Positions 37,658 through 45,913 of a DNA stretch of 64,000 bases are shown one piece after another (position 1 is the stretch's first letter; every line of letters starts with the position of its first letter). The notes under the pieces were generated by a model. It saw nothing but the letters and a program-made list of their open reading frames with translations, was not told where the DNA came from and ran no database searches. The translations under genes and the position numbers were made by a program. This stretch comes from Candidatus Frankia alpina (GTDB lineage Bacteria > Actinomycetota > Actinomycetes > Frankiales > Frankiaceae): NCBI RefSeq assembly GCF_902806485.1, contig NZ_CADCWT010000001.1:41202-105201 (forward strand), in the 5' to 3' direction.

Positions 37658-40221
37658 TGGCCTCGCCGATCCGTCCGGCTCCAGGGCCGGCCGACGCGGC
37701 GGGGGACGACTCGGCGGCGACGACCGTGGGACCCCCCGCGGCCGGCTTCACCACGACCATCACGTCCCCCGCAGGCACGGATGGCCAGCCGGCTGCCGAC
37801 CGGGCCTCGGACACGAGCGGCTCGACGGCGACGTCCGCGGACGGCACGATCCCGGACGGCACGATCCCGGACGGCGCCGACTCACCCACCGCCGAGCCGG
37901 CCATCGCCGAGCCGGCCACCGGCGAACAGGGATCCGAAGTCTTCAGCACCGTAAGGCCCGCCGGTGATGTCGGCGAGGGCCGCCGTGGCGGTGGCGGCCG
38001 GCGGCCACGGATCGGGCGCATGCCGAGCCGACATCCGGTCACGACCGTCCCCTCCCCGCCCTCCAGGGCGAGCAGTGCGGCCGGCGACGAGAGCGACATC
38101 CGCGCTGTGCTGCGGATTCCCGAGTTCCGCCGGATGTGGATCCAGCTCAGTCTGTCCAGCCTCGGCGACTGGATGGGCCTGCTGGCCACGACCGCGCTGG
38201 TCGCCCAGCTGCAGAACAGCTTCTCGGGCCAGGCGTACGCCATCGGCTCGCTACTGATCGTCCGGCTGATGCCGGCCCTGATCCTCGGACCGCTCGCCGG
38301 CGCGCTCGCCGACCGGCTCGATCGCCGGATGACCATGGTCGTCACGGACGTGATCCGCTTCGGGTTGTTCGTCTCGATCCCGCTCATCGGCACGCTGGAG
38401 TGGCTGCTTATCGCGTCGTTCCTGGTCGAGGCGGTCACTTTGGTCTGGGCTCCGGCGAAGGACGCCAGCGTCCCACACCTGGTTCCGCGGGAGCGGCTCG
38501 CCGCGGCGAACACGCTCAGCCTGATCATGACCTACGGCACGGCCCCGCTAGCCGCCGCCATCTTCACCCTGCTGGCGACGATCTCGCGGACGCTGGGCTC
38601 GAGCGTGTCGTTCTTCCGGGACTCCTCCGTCGATCTCGCGCTTTACTTCAACGCGGCGACCTTCCTCGGCTCGGCCATCGTGATCTGGGGGCTCAAGAAC
38701 ATCGGCCGGGCCGCCCGCCCGGACACCGGTCCCGAGCCCGGCTTCCTGGCATCGATCACCGAGGGCTGGCGCTTCGTCGGGCAGGACCGGCTGGTCCGCG
38801 GGCTGGTCGTGGGCATCCTCGGCGGGTTCGCGGGAGCCGGTTGCGTGATCGCCCTCGGCCGGCTCTACGTCGGGATCCTCGGCGGCGGTGACTCCGCGTA
38901 TGGAATTCTGTTCGGAGCAGTGTTCGTCGGGCTGGCCGGTGGGATGGCCGCCGGGCCGAAACTACTCGGCGACTACAGCCGAACCCGCCTGTTCGGCGTC
39001 TGCGTCACCGGCGCCGGCATCACCTTGGTGATCGTCGCGATCATCCCGAACCTGGTCATCGCCTGCATCCTGGTGGTGGCCGTGGGGGCCTTCGCCGGGG
39101 TGGCCTGGGTGACCGGTTACACGCTGCTGCAGGCCGAGGTCTCCGACGAGCTGCGGGGACGGACCTTCGCCCTGGTGCAGTCGCTGGTACGCGTCGACCT
39201 GCTGCTGGTGCTGGCGGTCGCGCCCGCTCTCGTCGGGCTGATCGGCTCGCATGGCATCCATCTGTGGGGCGACATCACCGTGCGGGCAGACGGCGTCACC
39301 GTCGTCCTGCTCGGCGGCGGCCTGCTCGCGGTCGCGGTGGGGCTGTTCGCCTACCGCCAGATGGACGAGCGGGTCGGGGTCGCGGTCTGGCCGGAGCTGT
39401 GGAGCGCGCTGCGCGGCCGGAAGCCGGCGCCGACCCGGCCACGTCACTCCGGTCTGTTCGTCGCGGTGGAGGGGGCCGAGGGGGCCGGCCGATCCACCCA
39501 GGTGGAACTGCTGCGCTCCTGGTTGGCCGCCAGCGGGCGCGAGGTCGTCGTGACCTCCGGTTCCGGCGCCACCGCCACCGGCGCGAGGCTGCGGGAGCTG
39601 CTGTTCGACCCCTCGGCACACCTGCACCCCCGCACCGAGGCGCTGCTCGCCGCCGCCGACCGCGCCGAGCACGTAAGCCGGGTGATCGAGCCGGCGCTCG
39701 CCCGGGGCGCAATCGTCATCACGGACCGCTACGTCGATTCGTGGGTCGCCTTCCAGCGCGCGAGCCGGTCGGTCGACGCCGCGGAACTGGCCGTGCTGGC
39801 CCAGTGGGCAACCCAGGCCCTCATCCCCGACCTGACCGTCCTGCTGGACCTGCCCGCCGAGCTCGCGTTGCCACCGGAAACGGGCGTTACCCCCCAGTTC
39901 CTCGCGGGCGAGCATGACGGCGCGCGGGCGCACGCCGACGCCGACCCGGCCACGGCCACCGACGCGGCCATCAACGGGATCGGCGGTAAACCAGGCGTCG
40001 AACCAGGCCGCGGATCCGGCGACCGCTCGGGCGAGGAGATAGGAGCCGAGATGCTCGCCTATCGCCGCCGGGTGCGCGACGGGTTTCGCCGGCTGGCTCA
40101 GGAGGAGCCCGCGCGTTACCTCACCGTCGACGCGACCCGCCCCCGGGACGAGATCCACGCCGAGGTCCGCGCGATCGTGGCCGGCCGGGTCAAGCGCCGG
40201 GCCGCTCCCCTGGGGGCCTGA
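37657..40221 (+). CDS. MFS transporter fused to a thymidylate kinase-like domain
   Basis: 854-residue fusion. Residues 1-145 are acidic/Thr/Pro-rich, 147-571 form an MFS transporter (about 12 helices, MfpA/MFS_3-like; RMWIQLSLSSLGDWMG start), and 596-854 resemble thymidylate kinase. In the kinase part the P-loop is EGAEGAGRSTQ with Arg for the usual Lys, and the TREPGGT motif reads TSGSGAT; ITDRYVDSWVAFQ keeps the DRY motif. Streptomyces has a similar fused membrane protein next to topA (SCO3542). The P-loop change makes dTMP kinase activity doubtful. Start ATG 37657 overlaps the topA stop; holB follows after 50 bases, as tmk precedes holB in many bacteria. Confidence 0.85.
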   Translation: MASPIRPAPGPADAAGDDSAATTVGPPAAGFTTTITSPAGTDGQPAADRASDTSGSTATSADGTIPDGTIPDGADSPTAEPAIAEPATGEQGSEVFSTVRPAGDVGEGRRGGGGRRPRIGRMPSRHPVTTVPSPPSRASSAAGDESDIRAVLRIPEFRRMWIQLSLSSLGDWMGLLATTALVAQLQNSFSGQAYAIGSLLIVRLMPALILGPLAGALADRLDRRMTMVVTDVIRFGLFVSIPLIGTLEWLLIASFLVEAVTLVWAPAKDASVPHLVPRERLAAANTLSLIMTYGTAPLAAAIFTLLATISRTLGSSVSFFRDSSVDLALYFNAATFLGSAIVIWGLKNIGRAARPDTGPEPGFLASITEGWRFVGQDRLVRGLVVGILGGFAGAGCVIALGRLYVGILGGGDSAYGILFGAVFVGLAGGMAAGPKLLGDYSRTRLFGVCVTGAGITLVIVAIIPNLVIACILVVAVGAFAGVAWVTGYTLLQAEVSDELRGRTFALVQSLVRVDLLLVLAVAPALVGLIGSHGIHLWGDITVRADGVTVVLLGGGLLAVAVGLFAYRQMDERVGVAVWPELWSALRGRKPAPTRPRHSGLFVAVEGAEGAGRSTQVELLRSWLAASGREVVVTSGSGATATGARLRELLFDPSAHLHPRTEALLAAADRAEHVSRVIEPALARGAIVITDRYVDSWVAFQRASRSVDAAELAVLAQWATQALIPDLTVLLDLPAELALPPETGVTPQFLAGEHDGARAHADADPATATDAAINGIGGKPGVEPGRGSGDRSGEEIGAEMLAYRRRVRDGFRRLAQEEPARYLTVDATRPRDEIHAEVRAIVAGRVKRRAAPLGA

Positions 40222-40271
40222 GCCGGCCAGCGGCTACCCCGCCGTCCCCGGGCGGGGGGATGATGTGACCC

Positions 40272-41525
40272 GTGACCGTATGGGAGACGCTGGTCGGCCA
40301 GGAGGCGGTCGTCGCGACGCTGCGGACGGCCGCGGTGGCGGCGTCCGCCGGCATCCGGGCGGCCGCGGGCGGGGGTGACGGCCCGGCCGGCGCGCGCTCC
40401 GGGATGACCCATTCGTGGCTGTTCACCGGCCCCGCCGGCGCGGGGCGACAGGAGGCGGCGCGAGCGTTCGCCGCCGCTCTTACCTGTGAACGGGAGCCGC
40501 CCGGCTGCGGGGAGTGCAATGGCTGCCACACCGTGCTCACCGACACCGCCACCGACCTACGCACCGTCACGCCGGAGGGGTTCTCGCTCGGGGTGACGGA
40601 TGTCCGCGCCCTGGTCCGGGACGCCGCCAGCGCCCCGACCGCCGGCCGCTGGCGGATCCTGCTGCTCACCGACGCCGACCGGCTCACCGAGGCGGCGGCC
40701 AACGCGCTGCTCAAGGCATTGGAGGAGCCGGCGGAACGCGCCGTGTTCCTGCTGTGCGCGCCGTCGGTCGAGGACGTGCTGCCCACCATCCGCTCCCGCT
40801 GCCGGACGGTCGCGCTGCGGCTGCCCTCCGCCGCGGACGTGCGCGGCATGCTGCTGCGGGAGGGGATCGACGACCGGCTGGCGCAGACGGCAGCCCGGGC
40901 GTCGCAGGGGCACCTCGCGCTGGCCCGCCGCCTCGCCACCGACGAGGCCGCCCGGGCTCACCGGGCGGCGGTGCTACGCATCCCGAGCCGCCTTGGCCGC
41001 GTCGGGGACTGCCTGGCCGCGGCCGCGGAGCTCGTGGGTGCCGCGAACGCGGACGCAGAGGCCGCGAACACCGAGCGAGACGAGGTCGAGACGGAGGCGC
41101 TGAAGACGGCACTCGGCGTCGGTGCGACGGCCACCGGCGGCAAGTCGAGGTCGGCTCGGGCACCGAAGGCCGGCGCGAAGGCCCGGTCGATGGTCGTGCG
41201 GGGTGCGGCCGGGGCGCTCAAGGAGCTGGAGCGGACCCAGAAGAGCCGCGGGCGGCGCACCGTCCTCGACTCTCTCGACCGCGCCCTGGTCGACCTCGCT
41301 GGTCTTTACCGCGATGTGCTCGCGGAGCAGCTCGGCGCGCCGGTCGACCCGATCCATGCAGACCATGCGGCCGAGGTCGCGGGCCTCGCGGCGGGCTCGA
41401 CACCGGAGCAGATGCTGCGGCGGCTGGAGGCCGTGCTCGCGACCCGGGCGGCGCTGGCCGACAACCCCGGCCTCGTCCCGCTCCTCGCGGTGGAATCGCT
41501 GGCCCTCGCCCTGCGCGACGGCTGA
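40272..41525 (+). CDS. holB: DNA polymerase III delta prime subunit
   Basis: Clamp-loader subunit, 417 residues. It shows WLFTGPAGAGRQEAA (a P-loop-like motif without the Lys, normal for delta prime), a zinc site CGECNGC, the LLLTDADRLTEAAANALLK Walker-B-like strand and TIRSRCRTVALRLP (SRC motif). An Ala/Thr/Lys-rich insertion (about 270-310) follows the AAA core. GTG 40272 has GATGAT 7 bases upstream, which may be a leaderless -10. Third gene after topA and the kinase fusion. Confidence 0.92.
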   Translation: MTVWETLVGQEAVVATLRTAAVAASAGIRAAAGGGDGPAGARSGMTHSWLFTGPAGAGRQEAARAFAAALTCEREPPGCGECNGCHTVLTDTATDLRTVTPEGFSLGVTDVRALVRDAASAPTAGRWRILLLTDADRLTEAAANALLKALEEPAERAVFLLCAPSVEDVLPTIRSRCRTVALRLPSAADVRGMLLREGIDDRLAQTAARASQGHLALARRLATDEAARAHRAAVLRIPSRLGRVGDCLAAAAELVGAANADAEAANTERDEVETEALKTALGVGATATGGKSRSARAPKAGAKARSMVVRGAAGALKELERTQKSRGRRTVLDSLDRALVDLAGLYRDVLAEQLGAPVDPIHADHAAEVAGLAAGSTPEQMLRRLEAVLATRAALADNPGLVPLLAVESLALALRDG

Positions 41526-41536
41526 CGCCGGCCGCC

Positions 41537-41580
41537 GCCGCTCACTCAGAGACCGCCGCTTACTCAGAGACCGCCGCTCG
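41537..41580. repeat. 18-bp tandem repeat after holB
   Basis: Two copies of GCCGCTYACTCAGAGACC (41537-41554, 41555-41572) and the start of a third, just behind the holB stop. Confidence 0.7.
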
Positions 41581-41708
41581 CCGACCGCCGACCGCCGGGG
41601 CCAAATGGGCAGCCAACTCGCGAGTCCCGGCATACTCTGATCTGCGACGCATATCACGCCCACAAGCGGCTCCGGCATGCCCCGCTCGACCGGCGCTGCC
41701 GCACATCG

Positions 41709-41729
41709 GGCCCGCCTCCCAGGCGGGCC
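41709..41729. terminator. 9-bp hairpin upstream of the PSP1 gene
   Basis: GGCCCGCCT-CCC-AGGCGGGCC, perfect stem with a 3-base loop, 184 bases after holB and 40 before the PSP1 start. Likely holB terminator; could also act as a leader stem. Confidence 0.5.
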
Positions 41730-41768
41730 ACCGTTCCGGCCCGCGGGCCAGGGGAGGTGACGGGCCGG

Positions 41769-42714
41769 ATGCCGATGATGTGCGCGGTGGCGTTCTCCCC
41801 GCGCGGCAAGCTCTACTACGCAGATCCGGGTACCCACACCCCCCGGGTCGGCGACCAGAGTCCTCGTGCCCACCGACGATGGTCCCGAGGTCGCCACCTG
41901 CATGTGGGCACCGCAGTGGGTCTCCGAGGACATCGGCGGCCTGCCCGTGCTGGCGGGAATGGCACAGACGGCCGACGTGCAGCGCGCCGAGCTGTCCCAG
42001 CGTCGGCGCGCCCGCGCTCGGGTCGCCGCCCGCCGGCTGGCCCGGGAGCACAACCTGCCGATGAAGATCGTCGGAGTCGATCACGTGCCGGACACCGGCG
42101 GCTACACGATCTACTTCAGCGCCGAGACCCGGATCGACTTCCGGGAGCTGGTCCGCGACCTGAACCGGACGCTGGCCGCGCGGGTGCGGCTGCGGCAGCT
42201 ATCCGCCCGGGACGGCGCCCGAGTGCAGGGCGGGATCGGCTCGTGCGGGCGCGACCTGTGCTGCGCCACGTTCCTCACCGACTTCGAGCCGGTGAGCCTG
42301 CGCATGGCCCGGGATCAGAACCTCGCCCTCAACCCGATGCGCATCAGCGGGGCCTGCGGCCGGCTGATGTGCTGCCTGCGCTACGAGCACCCGCTGTACG
42401 AGGAGTTCGCCGGGGCCGTGCCCGCCGTCGGAGAACGGGCCTGCACGCCCCAGGGCGAGGGCCGAGTCGTGCGCCACGACGTGCCACGCGAGCAGGTGGT
42501 CGTCGTGCTCGACGGCGGCACGCGGACCTCCTGCGAACGAGCCGACGTGTGCCCGTCCCGGCAGGCGCACGAGGCCGCCTACGCCCCACACAAGGCCGAG
42601 CCCCGCTCCGATCCCGGCCCCGCTCCGTCCGGCGTCGACCATGCCAGCGCCCACGAGGGCGCCGGTGGCGCAGGCGCGCACCACGTCGCCGCCGACCTCG
42701 AGGAGGCGGAGTAG
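41769..42714 (+). pseudogene. PSP1/RicT-family protein, frameshifted near the N terminus
   Basis: The family start MPMMCAVAFSPRGKLYYADP (from ATG 41769, with GGGGAGG upstream at 41751) is in one frame up to PRVGDQ. The continuation RVLVPTDDGPEVATCMWAP and everything after it is one base further on and ends at 42714. Joining the frames at about 41856 gives a normal PSP1 protein of about 315 residues with IGSCGRDLCCATFL and SGACGRLMCCLRYEH, the paired Cys motifs that bind iron-sulfur clusters in RicT-type proteins. A single extra base (A in GACCAGAGTC) explains the break. As it stands only a 282-residue product from ATG 41866, lacking the N terminus, could be made. Confidence 0.85.
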
Positions 42715-42801
42715 GACGGGGTGCCAGGCGGCGGCCCGGGACATTCCCGCCGACGCTCCCGGCACCGCCCCCGCCCCTGACCGGTCAGAGCACCCGGCAG
42801 A

Positions 42802-43539
42802 TCACGGGTCGAACCGGTAGCCCATCCCGCGCAGCGTGGTGACCAGCCGTCGCTGCGGCGGGCGGCCCTCCACCTTGGTGCGTACCCGCCGGACGTGCTC
42901 GGTCACGGTGGCAGGGTCCTGGAAGCGGGTACCCCAGACCTGTTCGAGCAGCTCCTCGCGGCTGAAAACCCGTCGTGGGTGGCGCGCGAGGAAGGCCAGT
43001 AGCTCGTACTCGCGCGCGGTCAGGTCGATCCGCTCGCCAGCGACGGCGACCTCACGGGCGCGCAGGTCGATGGACACGTCGCCGTACACGAGCGGGTCGT
43101 TGCCGTCCCCGCTGCGTTGGGGCGGCGGCTCGGCGGGCCGACGGCGTAGCCGGGCCCGCACCCGAGCGACCAGTTCCCGCAGCGAGTAGGGCTTCACGAC
43201 GTAGTCGTCGGCCCCCAGCTCCAAGCCGACCACGCGGTCGACCTCCTCGGCCCGCCCGGTGAGCATGATCACCGGTACTTCGCTGGTCTGGCGCAGACGG
43301 CTCAGCACGGCGAAGCCGTCCATCCGCGGCATCGCGACGTCCAGCACGACCAGATCGATCTCCGTCGTCTGGAACAGCCGGAGGGCAGCTTCGCCGTCCG
43401 CCGCCTCCAACACGCGATAGCCGAATCGTTCGAGGCTGCGCGCAAGTGCCACGCGCGATGCCTCATCGTCCTCAGCGACGAGGAGCGAGGCTCCTCGTGT
43501 CGCCGCTGCTGCTGGTGCAGCGTCCCCGGCCCCGGTCAT
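42802..43539 (-). CDS. OmpR/PhoB-family response regulator (orphan)
   Basis: 245 residues. The receiver has acidic pocket EDDEASR, phospho-acceptor Asp in DLVVLDVAMPRMDG, Thr in IMLTGRAEE and Lys in VVKPYSL. The C-terminal winged helix ends TVTEHVRRVRTKVEG, LVTTLRGMGYRFDP. ATG 43539 is preceded on the minus strand by TAGGGT with an 8-base spacer (leaderless). No histidine kinase gene is adjacent, so the cognate sensor is unknown. Confidence 0.9.
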   Translation of the reverse strand: MTGAGDAAPAAAATRGASLLVAEDDEASRVALARSLERFGYRVLEAADGEAALRLFQTTEIDLVVLDVAMPRMDGFAVLSRLRQTSEVPVIMLTGRAEEVDRVVGLELGADDYVVKPYSLRELVARVRARLRRRPAEPPPQRSGDGNDPLVYGDVSIDLRAREVAVAGERIDLTAREYELLAFLARHPRRVFSREELLEQVWGTRFQDPATVTEHVRRVRTKVEGRPPQRRLVTTLRGMGYRFDP

Positions 43540-43955
43540 GGAGCAAAACCCTACGCATCCTCATCGGAACAACTGCAAGCGGGGTAGCGGTTTGGGGCGT
43601 TCAGTATGGCTAGGAGCCGAAAATCATGACAAATACTGGATTGAGTGAGAACCGATCGTCATGTCAGCGGCTTCCTTCTCGACCTCCGATGACGCACTGA
43701 TGGGGTGGGATCGTCGGATCGTTCCCGAATTTGCCCCCTGACCTCGCTCGAATCGGTGCCCGCCGTTGCCGGGTGCCCGCCGTGGATGGGAGACCTTCGT
43801 CGCCGGGCGCAGGCCGCGGACGGGAACGGGGCGGACATCGGGGCCGGCCGGCCGGCTCCTCGTCCGCCGCGCCGAGCAGCCACCCGAGCACCACCGGTCG
43901 GCACCGCCCAGGCATCTGGCATACTCGACCCGGGCCAGTGCGATCCTGGCCGATC

Positions 43956-44027
43956 GCCGGAGTAGCTCAGTGGCAGAGCAATCGCCTCGTAAGCGATAGG
44001 TCGCGGGTTCAATCCCCGCCTCCGGCT
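43956..44027 (+). tRNA. tRNA-Thr (CGT anticodon)
   Basis: A full cloverleaf can be drawn: acceptor GCCGGAG/CTCCGGC, D arm GCTC...GAGC, anticodon stem ATCGC/GCGAT with loop CTCGTAA (anticodon CGT, reads ACG), T arm GCGGG-TTCAATC-CCCGC, discriminator T. CCA is not encoded. 72 bases. Confidence 0.93.
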
Positions 44028-44146
44028 CACTCCCCCTTCAGAACGTTCCTGGCCCTCCAGAGCCGGCCCTGGCCGGCACGCGCTGCGACAGCTGGGGCAC
44101 GCTCAGCGTGGCGTATACGGCGCCGCCGGGTGCGACAATCGATCTC

Positions 44147-44476
44147 ATGACCATGGACGTCACGGTCCCCTCGTACGTGGTGCGTAACCGGGTTGAGCGC
44201 ACCGGCCCGGCGATTCGCGCCGCGCTCGATCCCGAGCAGCGCGCCGAGTTCGAGGCCGACTTCCATGCGGCCGCCGTCGAGACCGACGACACCTTCGACC
44301 TGGCACCACTGCACCGGGTCATCGACCGCTGGTGGCCCCAGGCCGTGCTCTGCGCCAACCCGGAGATCCAGGTCGGCATCGACGAGGACCGGCGCCGCAT
44401 CGCTGCCGGTGATCCGACCGTGATTGCCGAGGTCTGGTATCCGCCCGGCCATCCCCAAGCGCCACACGTGGCCTGA
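44147..44476 (+). CDS. DUF6247-type antitoxin
   Basis: 109-residue protein with RTGPAIRAALDPEQRAEFEA and FDLAPLHRVIDRWWPQAV, the pattern of DUF6247 proteins, which are regularly paired with RelE/ParE-like toxins. GACAAT lies 7 bases before ATG 44147, suggesting a leaderless transcript; ATG 44153 is an alternative. Its stop overlaps the toxin ATG (TGATG), the usual tight coupling of such modules. It follows tRNA-Thr by 120 bases. Antitoxin role is inferred from pairing. Confidence 0.72.
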   Translation: MTMDVTVPSYVVRNRVERTGPAIRAALDPEQRAEFEADFHAAAVETDDTFDLAPLHRVIDRWWPQAVLCANPEIQVGIDEDRRRIAAGDPTVIAEVWYPPGHPQAPHVA

Positions 44477-44727
44477 TGGCCGTCCACGGGGTCCGCTGGG
44501 TCGACTACGCCCGCGATCAGAGGAACGACCTGCCCGCCGCAGTGCGAGCAGCACTCGACATCGCACTGCGACGGATTGTCGAGGATCCGCGCCGCCACGG
44601 CACGTACAGCAAACGAGACGACCAGTGGACAGCAACCTTCGGTGATGGCTTGGGACTCGCCCTCTACACCATCGAAGATCGCTGGATCACGATCACCGTG
44701 CTCCGCGTGACCTGGCTGAACGGCTGA
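44476..44727 (+). CDS. RelE/ParE-like toxin
   Basis: 83 residues with the compact RelE/ParE layout: an N-terminal helix LPAAVRAALDIALRRIVEDP, then strands YSKRDDQWTATFGDGLGLAL and RWITITVLRVTWL. ATG 44476 overlaps the antitoxin stop. RelE members cut mRNA on the ribosome and ParE members hit gyrase; the sequence alone does not decide. A hairpin follows 9 bases after the stop. Confidence 0.72.
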   Translation: MAVHGVRWVDYARDQRNDLPAAVRAALDIALRRIVEDPRRHGTYSKRDDQWTATFGDGLGLALYTIEDRWITITVLRVTWLNG

Positions 44728-44735
44728 TCCACCGC

Positions 44736-44765
44736 CGCCGGCCGGGGGTCGCCGGAAGGCCGGCG
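44736..44765. terminator. Hairpin between toxin gene and ppa
   Basis: CGCCGGCC (44736-44743) pairs with GGCCGGCG (44758-44765), 14-base loop, between convergent genes. Confidence 0.45.
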
Positions 44766-44841
44766 CGAGGGACGCCTCCTCATCCACGAAACCCCGCGGG
44801 CCCGTGCATGCAGAGGCGTCGCCGCCGCGCCGGTCGGCCGA

Positions 44842-45381
44842 TCACGCAGACTTGGGCTCGGCCTCCTGGTCATGCCCGTCCGCCCCGGCGGCCTCCGAGT
44901 CGTGCAGCCGCTTGATGGAGGCGAGGATCTCCCGCTCGGCCTCCTTGCGGTCCACCCAGGACGCGCCCTCGACCGACTTGCCGGGCTCCAGGTCCTTGTA
45001 GACCTCGAAGAAGTGCTGGATCTCCAGCCGGTCGAACTCCGGCAGGTGCCGCAGGTCCCGCAGATGCTCCTGCCGCACGTCCGCGACCGGGACGCACAGG
45101 ACCTTGTCGTCCGGGCCCTTCTCGTCGGTCATCTCGAACATGCCGATCGTCCTGCACCGCACCAGGCAGCCCGGGAAGGTCGGCTCCTCCAGCAGGACGA
45201 GCGCATCCAGCGGATCCCCGTCCCGCCCGAGGGTGCCCTCGATGAACCCGTAATCCGACGGGTAGTGGGTGGAGGTGAACAGCATCCGGTCGAGCCGGAT
45301 GCGCCCGGTGTGGTGATCCATCTCGTACTTGTTGCGCTGACCCTTGGGGATCTCGATGGTCACATCGAACTCAAGGTCCAC
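44842..45381 (-). CDS. ppa: Soluble inorganic pyrophosphatase (family I)
   Basis: Hydrolyses pyrophosphate from biosynthetic reactions. 179 residues: [36 protein letters not shown] (metal-binding Asp residues), [11 protein letters not shown] and [14 protein letters not shown] use GTG 45381 ([14 protein letters not shown]) because GGAG elements lie just upstream on the minus strand and length matches the family; ATG 45402 (MKETGSG) is the alternative and the longer frame is unsupported. Divergent from dacB, as Rv3628/Rv3627c are in M. tuberculosis. Confidence 0.95.
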   Translation of the reverse strand: MDLEFDVTIEIPKGQRNKYEMDHHTGRIRLDRMLFTSTHYPSDYGFIEGTLGRDGDPLDALVLLEEPTFPGCLVRCRTIGMFEMTDEKGPDDKVLCVPVADVRQEHLRDLRHLPEFDRLEIQHFFEVYKDLEPGKSVEGASWVDRKEAEREILASIKRLHDSEAAGADGHDQEAEPKSA

Positions 45382-45909
45382 TCCGCTCCCTGTCTCCTTC
45401 ATGCTCAGGCCGGCCCGGTCCGCGCCGGACGGCCGCCACGTGGAACTTGCTCGCCAGCCTCCGGCGAATGCCGGATTCGCCTGCTCCGGCTGCTGCCGGG
45501 GCACCGCGGCCGGATGCCGCGCGCCACCGACGGCGGGCACACGCCGGGACACCCGACGGACGCGGCGAAGTGTCGCGGACGACGACCGCCGCCCTCCCAG
45601 TGTCCCGGAAGCGCGCGGCCGACGAGCGGGAGCCCGCCTCGCAGGCAGATGTTCCCCCGCCGACCGTTGGCGACCCGCCGGGCGGGCGGGAAAGCGCGCC
45701 GGACCGCCGCGGCCGGCCGGACCCGACCGCTGGTCACCAGGACCGGCGCGGGTCGACTCACGGTTCGCGCCATACGGTGACACAGTGGCCCGCCATGCGC
45801 CACCGGGGACGCCCCGCGCCGGACTGCCAGGCATCCACTCGCAGCGGCTCACACCCGCCGCGGCGGGTGGCGGCGATGTCGCTCACCCGCCTTGCGTAGT
45901 GTCCGGCGA
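45382..45909. other. Intergenic region between divergent ppa and dacB
   Basis: Carries the dacB leaderless promoter (TAGTGT 45897-45902) and, further up, TACGGT (45773-45778) before a possible short ORF. The rest shows nothing convincing. Confidence 0.4.
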
Positions 45910-45913
45910 GTGA
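45785..45913 (+). CDS. Possible 42-codon ORF overlapping the dacB start
   Basis: GTG 45785 has TACGGT 6 bases upstream, and its TGA overlaps the dacB GTG (GTGA). Third-position GC is lower than in neighbouring genes and the product has no recognisable feature, so this may be chance. Recorded because the same overlap geometry occurs at ftsH and the cyclase gene. Confidence 0.2.
   Translation: MARHAPPGTPRAGLPGIHSQRLTPAAAGGGDVAHPPCVVSGE

Noticed and set aside
44028..44146. Integration att site behind tRNA-Thr
   Set aside because: I found no second copy of the tRNA 3' end downstream and no integrase gene.
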